64,000 nt of DNA, from the NCBI GenBank assembly GCA_034359265.1, contig CP136897.1:38055501-38119500 (forward strand). The letters are read 5' to 3'. How positions within the stretch are numbered: the stretch's first letter is position 1; every line of letters begins with the position of its first letter. Shown piece by piece: positions 55,905-64,000 of this stretch. Under the pieces are notes generated by a model. That model did no database searches. It saw only the letters and a program-made list of their open reading frames with translations, and had not been told where the DNA came from. This stretch comes from Canna indica (Eukaryota > Streptophyta > Magnoliopsida > Zingiberales > Cannaceae). The position numbers and the translations under genes were made by a program.

Positions 55905-56270
55905 TTTTTTTACTACCTATTTGATTGCACGACGAGATCATTTTTTTTACCAATCTTTCTAACCAAACGTTAAGGACGGACGACGTCGTCGACATAAAAT
56001 TTTGCTGTCGATCGCCCGTGCGGGGCCCGCCGCAACCTCTACGGCCGGCTCGATCGACCAACCGACCCGAAAAATTAAAATTTGTAAATAAATAAGAAAA
56101 ATAACATTTCAATTATTATTTTTCGTTTAAAACGGGCGTAACTCCGTGCATTATTGTCCGATTTCAGCTTTTCACGTGGCGCTAAAAGGCGCGCAAAGTG
56201 ACGAAGAAAATGACCCCGAGCTATCCCTCGGACGCTCACCCTTATTAGCCGACGATCAGAAGTGCATGAC

Positions 56271-56389
56271 GGGTGCGATCATACCAGCACTAACGCACCG
56301 GATCCCATCAGAACTCCGCAGTCAAGCGTGCTTAGGCGAGAGTAGTACTAGGATGGGTGACCCCCTGGGAAGTCCTCGTGTTGCACCTT
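56271..56389 (+). rRNA. 5S rRNA: 5S ribosomal RNA, unit 119
   Basis: Full length. ccgcagtcaagcg and gcttaggcgag. Followed by the gaccgactgacc spacer type. Confidence 0.96.
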
Positions 56390-56755
56390 TTTTTTTACTA
56401 CCTATTTGATTGCACGACGAGATCATTTTTTTTACCAATCTTTCTAACCAAACGTTAAGGACGGACGACGTCGTCGACATAAAATTTGGCTGTCGATCGC
56501 CCACGCGGGTCCCGCCGCAACCTCTACGGCCGGCTCGATCGACCGACTGACCCGAAAAATTAAAATTTGTAAATAGATAAGAAAAATAACATTTCAAATA
56601 TTATTTTTCGATTAAAACGGGCGTAACTCCGTGCATTATTGACCGATTTCAGCTTTTCACGTCGCGCTAAAAGGCGCGCGAAGAGACGAAGAAAATGACC
56701 CCGAGCTATCCCTCGGACGCTCACCCTTATTAGCCGACGATCAGAAGTGCATCAC

Positions 56756-56874
56756 GGGTGCGATCATACCAGCACTAACGCAACGGTTCCCATCAGAACT
56801 CCGAAGTTAAGCGTGCTAGGGCGAGAGTAGTACTAGGAGGGGTGACCCCATGGGAAGTACTCGTGTTGCACCTT
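56756..56874 (+). rRNA. 5S rRNA: 5S ribosomal RNA, unit 120
   Basis: Full length. gcaacggttccc, gctagggcg, aggaggggtgacc in the C box and gggaagtactcg. Confidence 0.95.
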
Positions 56875-57240
56875 TTTTTTTACCACCTATTTGATTGCAC
56901 GACGAGATCATTTTTTTTACCAATCTTTCTAACCAAACGTTAAGGACGGACGGCGTCGTCGACATAAAATTTGGCTGTCGATCGCCCGCGCGGGGCCCGC
57001 CGCAACCTCTACGGCCGGCTCGATCGACCAACCGACCCGAAAAAATAAAATTTGTAAATAAATAAGAAATATAACCTTTCAATTATTATTTTTCGTTTAA
57101 AACGGGCGTAACTCCGTGCATTATTGTCTGATTTCAGCTTTTCAAGTGGCGCTAAAAGGCGCGCGAAGAGACGAAGAAAATGACCCCGAGCTATCCCTCA
57201 GACGCTCACCCTTATTAGCCGACGATCAGAAGTGCATGAT

Positions 57241-57359
57241 GGGTGCGATCATACCAGCACTAACGCACCGGATCCCATCAGAACTCCGCAGTCAAGCGTG
57301 CTTGGGCGAGAGTAGTACTAGGATGGGTGACCCCCTGGGAAGTCCTCGTGTTGCACCTT
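57241..57359 (+). rRNA. 5S rRNA: 5S ribosomal RNA, unit 121
   Basis: Full length. ccgcagtcaagcg is the only change seen; T at -1. Confidence 0.97.
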
Positions 57360-57725
57360 TTTTTTTACTACCTATTTGATTGCACGACGAGATCATTTTT
57401 TTTACCAATCTTTCTAACCAAACGTTAAGGACGGACGACGTCGTCGACATAAAATTTGGCTGTCGATCGCCCGCGCGGGGCCCGCCGCAACCTCTACGGC
57501 CGGCTCGATCGACCAACCGACCTGAAAAATTAAAATTTGTAAATAAATAAGAAAAATAACATTTCAAATATTATTTTTCGATTAAAACGGGCGTAACTCC
57601 GTGCATTATTGTCCGATTTCAGCTTTTCACGTCGCGCTAAAAGGCGCACGAAGAGACGAAGAAAATGACACCGAGCTATCCCTCGGACGCTCACCCTTAT
57701 TAGCCGACGATCAGAAGTGCATGAC

Positions 57726-57844
57726 GGGTGCGATCATACCAGGACTAACGCACTGGATCCCATCAGAACTCCGAAGTTAATGGTGCTTGGGCGAGAGTAG
57801 TACTAGGATGGGTGACCGCCTGGGAAGTCCTCGTGTTGCACCTT
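57726..57844 (+). rRNA. 5S rRNA: 5S ribosomal RNA, unit 122
   Basis: Full length. ataccagg, gcactgg, gttaatggtgc, gaccgcc. Twin of 60150. Confidence 0.96.
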
Positions 57845-58210
57845 TTTTTTTACTACCTATTTGATTGCACGACGAGATCATTTTTTTTACCAATCTTTTT
57901 AACCAAACGTTAAGGACGGACGATGTCATCGACATAAAATTTGGCCGTCGATCGCCCGCGCGGGGCCCGCCGCAACCTCTACGGCCGGCTCGATCGACCA
58001 ACCGACCCGAAAAATTAAAATTTGTAAATAAATAAGAAAAATAACATTTCAATTATTATTTTTCGTTTAAAACGAGCGTAACTCCGTGCATTATTGTCCG
58101 ATTTCAGCTTTTCACGTGGCGCTAAAAGGCGCGCGAGGAGACGAAGAAAATGACCCCGAGCTATCCCTCGGACGCTCACCCTTATTAGCTGACGATCAGA
58201 AGTGCACGAC

Positions 58211-58329
58211 GGGTGCGATCATTCCCGCACTAACGCACCGGATCCCACCAGAACTCCGAAGTTAAGCGTGCTTGAGCGAGAGTAGTACTAGGATGGGTGA
58301 ACCCCTGGGAAGTCCTCGTGTTGCATCTT
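58211..58329 (+). rRNA. 5S rRNA: 5S ribosomal RNA, unit 123
   Basis: Full length. gatcattcccgcac, atcccaccag, cttgagcgag, gtgaacccc and gttgcatc. Confidence 0.96.
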
Positions 58330-58694
58330 TTTTTTTACTACCTATTTGATTGCACGACGAGATCATTTTTTTTACCAATCTTTCTAACCAAATGTTAAGG
58401 ACGGACGACGTCGTCGACATAAAATTTGGCTGTCGATCGCCCGTGCGGGGCCCGCCGCAACCTCTACGGCCGGCTCGATCGACCAACCGACCCGAAAAAT
58501 TAAAATTTGTAAATAAATAAGAAAAAAACATTTCAATTATTATTTTTCGTTTAAAACGGGCGTAACTCCGTGCATTATTGTCCGATTTCAGCTTTTCACG
58601 TGGCGCTAAAAGGCGCGCGAAGTGACGAAGAAAATGACCCCGAGCTATCCCTCGGACGCTCACCCTTATTAGCCGACGATCAGAAGTGCATGAC

Positions 58695-58813
58695 GGGTGC
58701 GATCATACCAGCACTAACGCACCGGATCCCATTAGAACTCCGCAGTCAAGCGTGCTTGGGCGAGAGTAGTACTAGGATGGGTGACCCCCTGGGAAGTCCT
58801 CGTGTTGCACCTT
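58695..58813 (+). rRNA. 5S rRNA: 5S ribosomal RNA, unit 124
   Basis: Full length. ccattagaactccgcagtc. Twin of 56271, 2,424 bp away. Confidence 0.96.
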
Positions 58814-59179
58814 TTTTTTTACTACCTATTTGATTGCACGACGAGATCATTTTTTTTACCAATCTTTCTAACCAAACGTTAAGGACGGACGACGTCGTCG
58901 ACATAAAATTTGGCTGTCGATCGCCCACGCGGGTCCCGCCGCAACCTCTACGGCCGGCTCGATCGACCGACTGACCCGAAAAATTAAAATTTGTAAATAG
59001 ATAAGAAAAATAACATTTCAAATATTATTTTTCGATTAAAACGGGCGTAACTCCGTGCATTATTGACCGATTTCAGCTTTTCACGTCGCGCTAAAAGGCG
59101 CGCGAAGAGACGAAGAAAATGACCCCGAGCTATCCCTCGGACGCTCACCCTTATTAGCCGACGATCAGAAGTGCATGAC

Positions 59180-59298
59180 GGGTGCGATCATACCAGCACT
59201 AACGCAACGGTTCCCATCAGAACTCCGAAGTTAAGCGTGCTAGGGCGAGAGTAGTACTAGGTGGGGTGACCCCATGGGAAGTACTCGTGTTGCACCTT
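59180..59298 (+). rRNA. 5S rRNA: 5S ribosomal RNA, unit 125
   Basis: Full length. gcaacggttccc, gctagggcg, aggtggggtgacc and gggaagtactcg. Twin of 56756. Confidence 0.95.
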
Positions 59299-59664
59299 TT
59301 TTTTTACCACCTATTTGATTGCACGACGAGATCATTTTTTTTACCAATCTTTCTAACCAAACGTTAAGGACGGACGGCGTCGTCGACATAAAATTTGGCT
59401 GTCGATCGCCCGCGCGGGGCCCGCCGCAACCTCTACGGCCGGCTCGATCGACCAACCGACCCGAAAAAATAAAATTTGTAAATAAATAAGAAATATAACA
59501 TTTCAATTATTATTTTTCGTTTAAAACGGGCGTAACTCCGTGCATTATTGTCTGATTTCAGCTTTTCAAGTGGCGCTAAAAGGCGCGCGAAGAGACGAAG
59601 AAAATGACCCCGAGCTATCCCTCGGACGCTCACCCTTATTAGCCGACGATCAGAAGTGCATGAT

Positions 59665-59783
59665 GGGTGCGATCATACCAGCACTAACGCACCGGATCCC
59701 ATCAGAACTCCGCAGTCAAGCGTGCTTGGGCGAGAGTAGTACTAGGATGGGTGACCCCCTGGGAAGTCCTCGTGTTGCACCTT
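59665..59783 (+). rRNA. 5S rRNA: 5S ribosomal RNA, unit 126
   Basis: Full length. ccgcagtcaagcg; T at -1. Twin of 57241. Confidence 0.97.
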
Positions 59784-60149
59784 TTTTTTTACTACCTATT
59801 TGATTGCACGACGAGATCATTTTTTTTACCAATCTTTCTAACCAAACGTTAAGGACGGACGACGTCGTCGACATAAAATTTGGCTGTCGATCGCCCGCGC
59901 GGGGCCCGCCGCAACCTCTACGGCCGGCTCGATCGACCAACCGACCTGAAAAATTAAAATTTGTAAATAAATAAGAAAAATAACATTTCAAATATTATTT
60001 TTCGATTAAAACGGGCGTAACTCCGTGCATTATTGTCCGATTTCAGCTTTTCACGTCGCGCTAAAAGGCGCGCGAAGAGACGAAGAAAATGACACCGAGC
60101 TATCCCTCGGACGCTCACCCTTATTAGCCGACGATCAGAAGTGCATGAC

Positions 60150-60268
60150 GGGTGCGATCATACCAGGACTAACGCACTGGATCCCATCAGAACTCCGAAG
60201 TTAATGGTGCTTGGGCGAGAGTAGTACTAGGATGGGTGACCGCCTGGGAAGTCCTCGTGTTGCACCTT
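60150..60268 (+). rRNA. 5S rRNA: 5S ribosomal RNA, unit 127
   Basis: Full length. ataccagg, gcactgg, gttaatggtgc, gaccgcc. Confidence 0.96.
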
Positions 60269-60634
60269 TTTTTTTACTACCTATTTGATTGCACGACGAG
60301 ATCATTTTTTTTACCAATCTTTCTAACCAAACATTAAGGACGGACGACGTCATCGACATAAAATTTGGCTGTCGATCGCCCGCGCGGGGCCCGCCGCAAC
60401 CTCTACGGCCGGCTCGATCGACCAACCGACCCGAAAAATTAAAATTTGTAAATAAATAAGAAAAATAACATTTCAATTATTATTTTTCGTTTAAAACGAG
60501 CGTAACTCCGTGCATTATTGTCCGATTTCAGCTTTTCACGTGGCGCTAAAAGGCGCGCGAGGAGACGAAGAAAATGACCCCGAGCTATCCCTCGGACGCT
60601 CACCCTTATTAGCTGACGATCAGAAGTGCACGAC

Positions 60635-60752
60635 GGGTGCGATCATTCCAGCACTAACGCACCGGATCCCACCAGAACTCCGAAGTTAAGCGTGCTTGAG
60701 CGAGAGTAGTACTAGGATGGGTGAACCCTGGGAAGTCCTCGTGTTGCATCTT
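60635..60752 (+). rRNA. 5S rRNA: 5S ribosomal RNA, unit 128, 1-nt deletion
   Basis: gatcattccagc, atcccaccag, cttgagcgag, gttgcatc. One C missing (gtgaaccctggg) compared with its twin at 58211. Confidence 0.95.
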
Positions 60753-61118
60753 TTTTTTTACTACCTATTTGATTGCACGACGAGATCATTTTTTTTACCA
60801 ATCTTTCTAACCAAACGTTAAGGACGGACGACGTCGTCGACATAAAATTTGGCTGTCGATCGCCCGCGCGGGGCCCGCCGCAACCTCTACGGCCGGCTCG
60901 ATCGACCAACCGACATGAAAAATTAAAATTTGTAAATAAATAAGAAAAATAACATTTCAAATATTATTTTTCGATTAAAACGGGCGTAACTCCGTGCATT
61001 ATTGTCCGATTTAATCTTTTCACGTCGCGCTAAAAGGCGCGCGAAGAGACGAAGAAAATGACCCCGAGCTATCCCTCGGACGCTCACCCTTATTAGCCGA
61101 CGATCAGAAGTGCATGAC

Positions 61119-61237
61119 GGGTGCGATCATACCAGCACTAACGCATCGGATCCCATCAGAACTCCGAAGTTAAGCGTGCTAGGGCGAGAGTAGTACTAGG
61201 AGGGGTGACCCCGTGGGAAGTCCTCGTGTTGCACCTT
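61119..61237 (+). rRNA. 5S rRNA: 5S ribosomal RNA, unit 129
   Basis: Full length. gcatcgg, gctagggcg, aggaggggtgacc and ccccgtggg. Confidence 0.95.
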
Positions 61238-61603
61238 TTTTTTACTACCTATTTGATTTAACGACGAGATCATTTTTTTTACCAATCTTTCTAACCAAAC
61301 GTTAAGGACGGACGACGTCGTCGACATAAAATTTGGCTGTCGATCGCCCGCGCGGGGCCCGCCGCAACCTCTACGGCCGGCTCCATCGACCAACCGACCC
61401 GAAAAATTAAAATTTGTAAATAAATAAGAAAAATAACATTTCAATTATTATTTTTCGTTTAAAACGAGCGTAACTCCGTGCATTATTGTCCGATTTCAGC
61501 TTTTCACGTGGCGCTGAAAGGCGCGCGATGAGATGAAGAAAATGACCCCCGAACTCTCCCTCGGACGCTCACCCTTATTAGCCGACGATCAGAAGTGCAT
61601 GAC

Positions 61604-61722
61604 GGGTGCGATCATACTAGCACTATCGCACCGGATCCCATTAGAACTACGGAGTGAAGCGTGCTTGCGCGAGAGTGGTACTAGGATGGGTGACCCCTTG
61701 GGAAGTCCTCGTGTTGCACCTT
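61604..61722 (+). rRNA. 5S rRNA: 5S ribosomal RNA, unit 130
   Basis: Full length. atactagcactatcgcacc, ccattagaactac, ggagtgaagcg and cttgcgcgagagtgg. Confidence 0.95.
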
Positions 61723-62089
61723 TTTTTTTACTACCTATTTGATTGCACGACGAGATCATTTTTTTTACCAATCTTTCTAACCAAACGTTAAGGACGAACG
61801 ACGTCGTCGCCATAAATCTTGGCTGTCGATTGTCTGCGCGGGGCCCACTGCAACCTATACGGCAGGCTCGATCGACCAACCGACCCGAAAAATTAAAATT
61901 TGTAAATAAATAAGAAAAATAACATTTCAATTATTGTTTTTTGTTTATAACAGGCGTAACTCCGTGCATTATTGTCCGATTTCAGCTTTTCACGTGGCGC
62001 TGAAAGGCACGCGATGAGATGAAGAAAATGACCCCCGAACTCTCCCTCGGACGCTCACCCTTATTAGCCGACGATCAGAAGTGCATATC

Positions 62090-62208
62090 AGGTGCGATCA
62101 TAACAGCACTAACGCATCGGATCCCATCAGAACTCCGAAGTTAAGCGTGCTTGGGCGAGAGTAGTACTAGGATGGGTGACTCCTTGGGAAGTCCTCATGT
62201 TGCACTTT
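62090..62208 (+). rRNA. 5S rRNA: 5S ribosomal RNA, unit 131
   Basis: Full length. aggtgcgatcataacagc, gcatcgg, gactccttggg and cctcatg. Confidence 0.96.
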
Positions 62209-62572
62209 TTCTTTTACTACCTATTTGATTGCACGACGAGATCATTTTTTTTACCAATCTTTCTAACCAAACGTTAAGGACGGACGACATCGTCGCCATA
62301 AATCTTGGCTGTCGATCGCCCACGTGGCCCGCCGCAACCTCTATGGCCGGCTCGATCGACCAACCGACCCGAAAAATTAAAATTTGTAAATAAATAAGAA
62401 AAATAACATTTGAATTGTTATTTTTCGTTTAAAACGGGCGTAACTCCGTGCATTATTGTCCGATTTCAGCTTTTCACGTGGCGCTGAAAGGCGCGCGAAG
62501 AGAGGAAGAAAATGACCCCGAGCTGTCCCTCGGACGCTCACCCTTATTAGCCGACGATCAGAAGTGCATGAT

Positions 62573-62691
62573 GGGTGTGATCATATCAGCACTAATGCAC
62601 CGGATCCCATCAGAACTTCGTAGTTAAGCGTGCCTGTGCGAGAGTAGTACTAGGATGGGTGACCCCTTGAGAAGTCCTCGTGTTGCACTTG
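62573..62691 (+). rRNA. 5S rRNA: 5S ribosomal RNA, unit 132
   Basis: Full length. gggtgtgatcatatcagc, aatgcacc, cttcgtagttaag, gtgcctgtgcgag and ccttgagaag. T at -1. Confidence 0.96.
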
Positions 62692-63057
62692 TTTTTTTAC
62701 TACCTATTTGATTGCACGACGAGATCATTTTTTTTACCAATTTTTCTTACCAAACGTTAAGGACGGACGACGTCGTCGCCATAAATATTGGCTGTCGATC
62801 GCCCGCGCGGGGCCCGCCGCAACCTCTACGGCCGGCTCGATCGACCAACCGACCCGAAAAATTAAAATTTGTAAATAAATAAGAAAAATAACATTTCAAT
62901 TGTTATTTTTCGTTTAAAACGGGCGTAACTCCGTGCATTATTGTCCGATTTCAGCTTTTCACGTGGCGCTGAAAGGCGCGCGAAGAGAGGAAGAAAATGA
63001 CCCCGAGCTGTCCCTCGGACGCTCACCCTTATTAGCCGACGATCAGAAGTGCATGAC

Positions 63058-63176
63058 GGGTGCGATCATATCAGCACTAACGCACCGGATCCCATCAGAA
63101 CTTCGTAGTTAAGCGTGCTTGTGCGAGAGTAGTACTAGGATGGATGACCCCCTGGGAAGTCCTCGTGTTGCATCTT
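63058..63176 (+). rRNA. 5S rRNA: 5S ribosomal RNA, unit 133
   Basis: Full length. atatcagc, cttcgtagttaag, cttgtgcgag, ggatggatgacc and gttgcatc. Confidence 0.96.
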
Positions 63177-63542
63177 TTTTTTTACTACCTATTTGATTGC
63201 ACGACGAGATCATTTTTTTTACCAATCTTTCTAACCAAACGTTAAGGACGGACGACGTCGTCGACATAAAATTTTGCTGTCGATCGCCCGTGCGGGGCCC
63301 GCCGCAACCTCTACGGCCGGCTCGATCGACCAACCGACCCGAAAAATTAAAATTTGTAAATAAATAAGAAAAATAACATTTCAATTATTATTTTTCGTTT
63401 AAAATGGGCGTAACTGCGTGCATTATTATCCGATTTCAGCTTTTCACGTGGCGCTAAAAGGCGCGCGAGGAGACGAAGAAAATGACCCCGAGCTATCCCT
63501 CGGACGCTCACCCTTATTAGCTGACGATCAGAAGTGCACGAC

Positions 63543-63661
63543 GGGTGCGATCATTCCAGCACTAACGCACCGGATCCCACCAGAACTCCGAAGTTAAGCG
63601 TGCTTGAGCGAGAGTAGTACTAGGATGGGTGAACCCCTGGGAAGTCCTCGTGTTGCATCTT
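63543..63661 (+). rRNA. 5S rRNA: 5S ribosomal RNA, unit 134
   Basis: Full length. gatcattccagc, atcccaccag, cttgagcgag, gtgaacccc, gttgcatc. Relative of 60635; the following spacer (gatctgaaaa, ttgattaaaac, ttaatctttt) also matches that after 60635. Confidence 0.96.
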
Positions 63662-64000
63662 TTTTTTTACTACCTATTTGATTGCACGACGAGATCATTT
63701 TTTTTACCAATCTTTCTAACCAAACGTTAAGGACGGACGACGTCGTCGACATAAAATTTGGCTGTCGATCGCCCGCGCGGGGCCCGCCGCAACCTCTACG
63801 GCCGGCTCGATCGACCAACCGATCTGAAAAATTAAAATTTGTAAATAAATAAGAAAAATAACATTTCAAATATTATTTTTTGATTAAAACGGGCGTAACT
63901 CCGTGCATTATTGTCCGATTTAATCTTTTCACGTCGCGCTAAAAGGCGCGCGAAGAGACGAAGAAAATGACCCCGAGCTATCCCTCGGACGCTCACCCTT
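63662..64000 (+). repeat. Partial 5S spacer at right edge
   Basis: Spacer from the T-tract to gctcaccctt, just short of the TATA-like element of the next unit. No gene; the array continues beyond the window. Confidence 0.95.

Larger units (their letters stand above)
55301..60752 (+). repeat. Five-unit higher-order repeat, 2,424 bp
   Basis: Genes at 55301, 55786, 56271, 56756, 57241, 57726 and 58211 recur at +2,424 or +2,425 (57726 to 60635). Marks: ccgcagtcaag, gcaacggttccc, gttaatggtgc, gaccgactgacc. Confidence 0.93.
1..64000 (+). repeat. 5S rDNA tandem array, ~485-bp units, 134 loci
   Basis: The whole window is one head-to-tail array on a single strand. The modal unit is 484-486 bp, made of a 119-nt 5S gene and a spacer of about 366 bp. 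Gene-to-gene distances are almost always 482-489; exceptions are 447, 458, 463 and 473-474, the deletion junctions near 10.8, 39.1, 44.7, 51.8 and 52.4 kb, and 587 where a transposon sits. Every spacer is longer than 300 bp and I see no gene in any of them. They hold T-tract terminators, a GC-rich block, an AT-rich block and the upstream promoter of the next gene. Nothing in the window is unrelated to this unit except the insertion at 14774-14880. The array enters and leaves the window without a boundary. Confidence 0.99.

Noticed and set aside
1687..62000. Plus-strand open frames of 66-103 codons starting at the spacer motif gtgcattattgtccg (MHYCPIS...)
   Set aside because: They cover the 3' spacer and the 5S gene. 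Their length depends only on whether gttaag (stop) has mutated to gtgaag or gtcaag. Non-coding shadows of the rDNA unit.
407..63869. About ninety minus-strand open frames of ~91 codons with a near-identical predicted protein (MKCYFSYLFTNFNFSG...)
   Set aside because: They run from the AT-rich spacer back into the 5S gene, and always stop at the tta of gttaag in the A box. They repeat because the unit repeats. Frames are broken by ordinary indels, and changes do not favour synonymous sites as far as I can see. No family resemblance recognised.
1..64000. CRISPR array
   Set aside because: Regular spacing, but the repeated unit is 485 bp and contains a 5S rRNA gene; the intervals are themselves repeats, not unique spacers.
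1..64000. Satellite DNA without function
   Set aside because: Each unit contains a recognisable 119-nt 5S gene with A and C boxes and a T-tract, so this is rDNA, though many copies may be silent.
1..64000. Retrotransposon of the Cassandra type, which carries 5S-like sequence in its LTR
   Set aside because: No primer-binding site, polypurine tract or TG...CA LTR ends were seen, and the 5S genes are in simple head-to-tail order with constant spacing.
1..64000. Other RNA genes (tRNA, U6, SRP, 45S rRNA) linked to 5S in the spacer
   Set aside because: I looked for tRNA B-box patterns and conserved snRNA or rRNA motifs in the spacer and found none.

Overview
The window lies wholly inside a nuclear 5S ribosomal DNA tandem array of a land plant, probably a seed plant. 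About 134 head-to-tail units, all on the + strand, fill it from end to end. The usual unit is 484-486 bp: a 119-nt 5S rRNA gene plus about 366 bp of non-transcribed spacer. The gene matches plant 5S rRNA in its 5' end (gggtgcgatcatacc), core (ccggatcccatcagaac), A box (gaagttaagcgtgctt), C box (ggatgggtgac) and 3' end (gttgcacc), and a run of T follows at once. No protein gene, tRNA or 45S rDNA is visible. The many 60-113 codon open frames are the same spacer or gene sequence read repeatedly, not coding regions. The species cannot be named from this sequence.

Of the 134 loci, 127 are full length, although a few of these carry 1-4 nt indels. Seven are damaged. Two neighbouring copies lack the last ~24 nt (starts 16245 and 16708). 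Four lack their 5' part (39138, 44739, 51776, 52454). One (14687-14920) is split by a 107-bp non-autonomous hAT-type transposon with 12-bp terminal inverted repeats and an 8-bp target duplication. That element is the only foreign DNA I see.

The spacer has a fixed layout: T8-10 terminator; a second T7-8 tract about 40 bp further on; a 12-bp palindrome (gacgacgtcgtc); a GC-rich block (cgcccgcgcggggcccgccgc); an AT-rich block (aaattaaaatttgtaaataa and following); a cacgtg-containing inverted repeat; and a TATA-like ttattag at -29 to -23 with C usually at -1. With the internal A, IE and C boxes this is an RNA polymerase III type 1 layout.

Region by region: 0.3-7 kb holds diverse units. In 7.1-14.5 kb there is a duplicated block of about seven units with a chimeric, shortened junction unit at 10.5-11.3 kb. 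The transposon is at 14.8 kb and the 3'-truncated twins at 16.2-16.8 kb. In 19-36.5 kb there are highly uniform higher-order repeats, including an exact-period 3,388-bp seven-unit duplication and two-unit (968 bp) alternations. In 37-45 kb the units are the most irregular, with deletions and truncated genes. In 45.7-50.1 kb there is a four-unit (about 1,940 bp) repeat, in 51.5-52.5 kb a duplicated truncation, in 55.3-60.7 kb a five-unit (2,424 bp) repeat, and mixed units follow to the end. The array therefore records unequal crossing-over, gene conversion, short-homology deletion and CpG decay.
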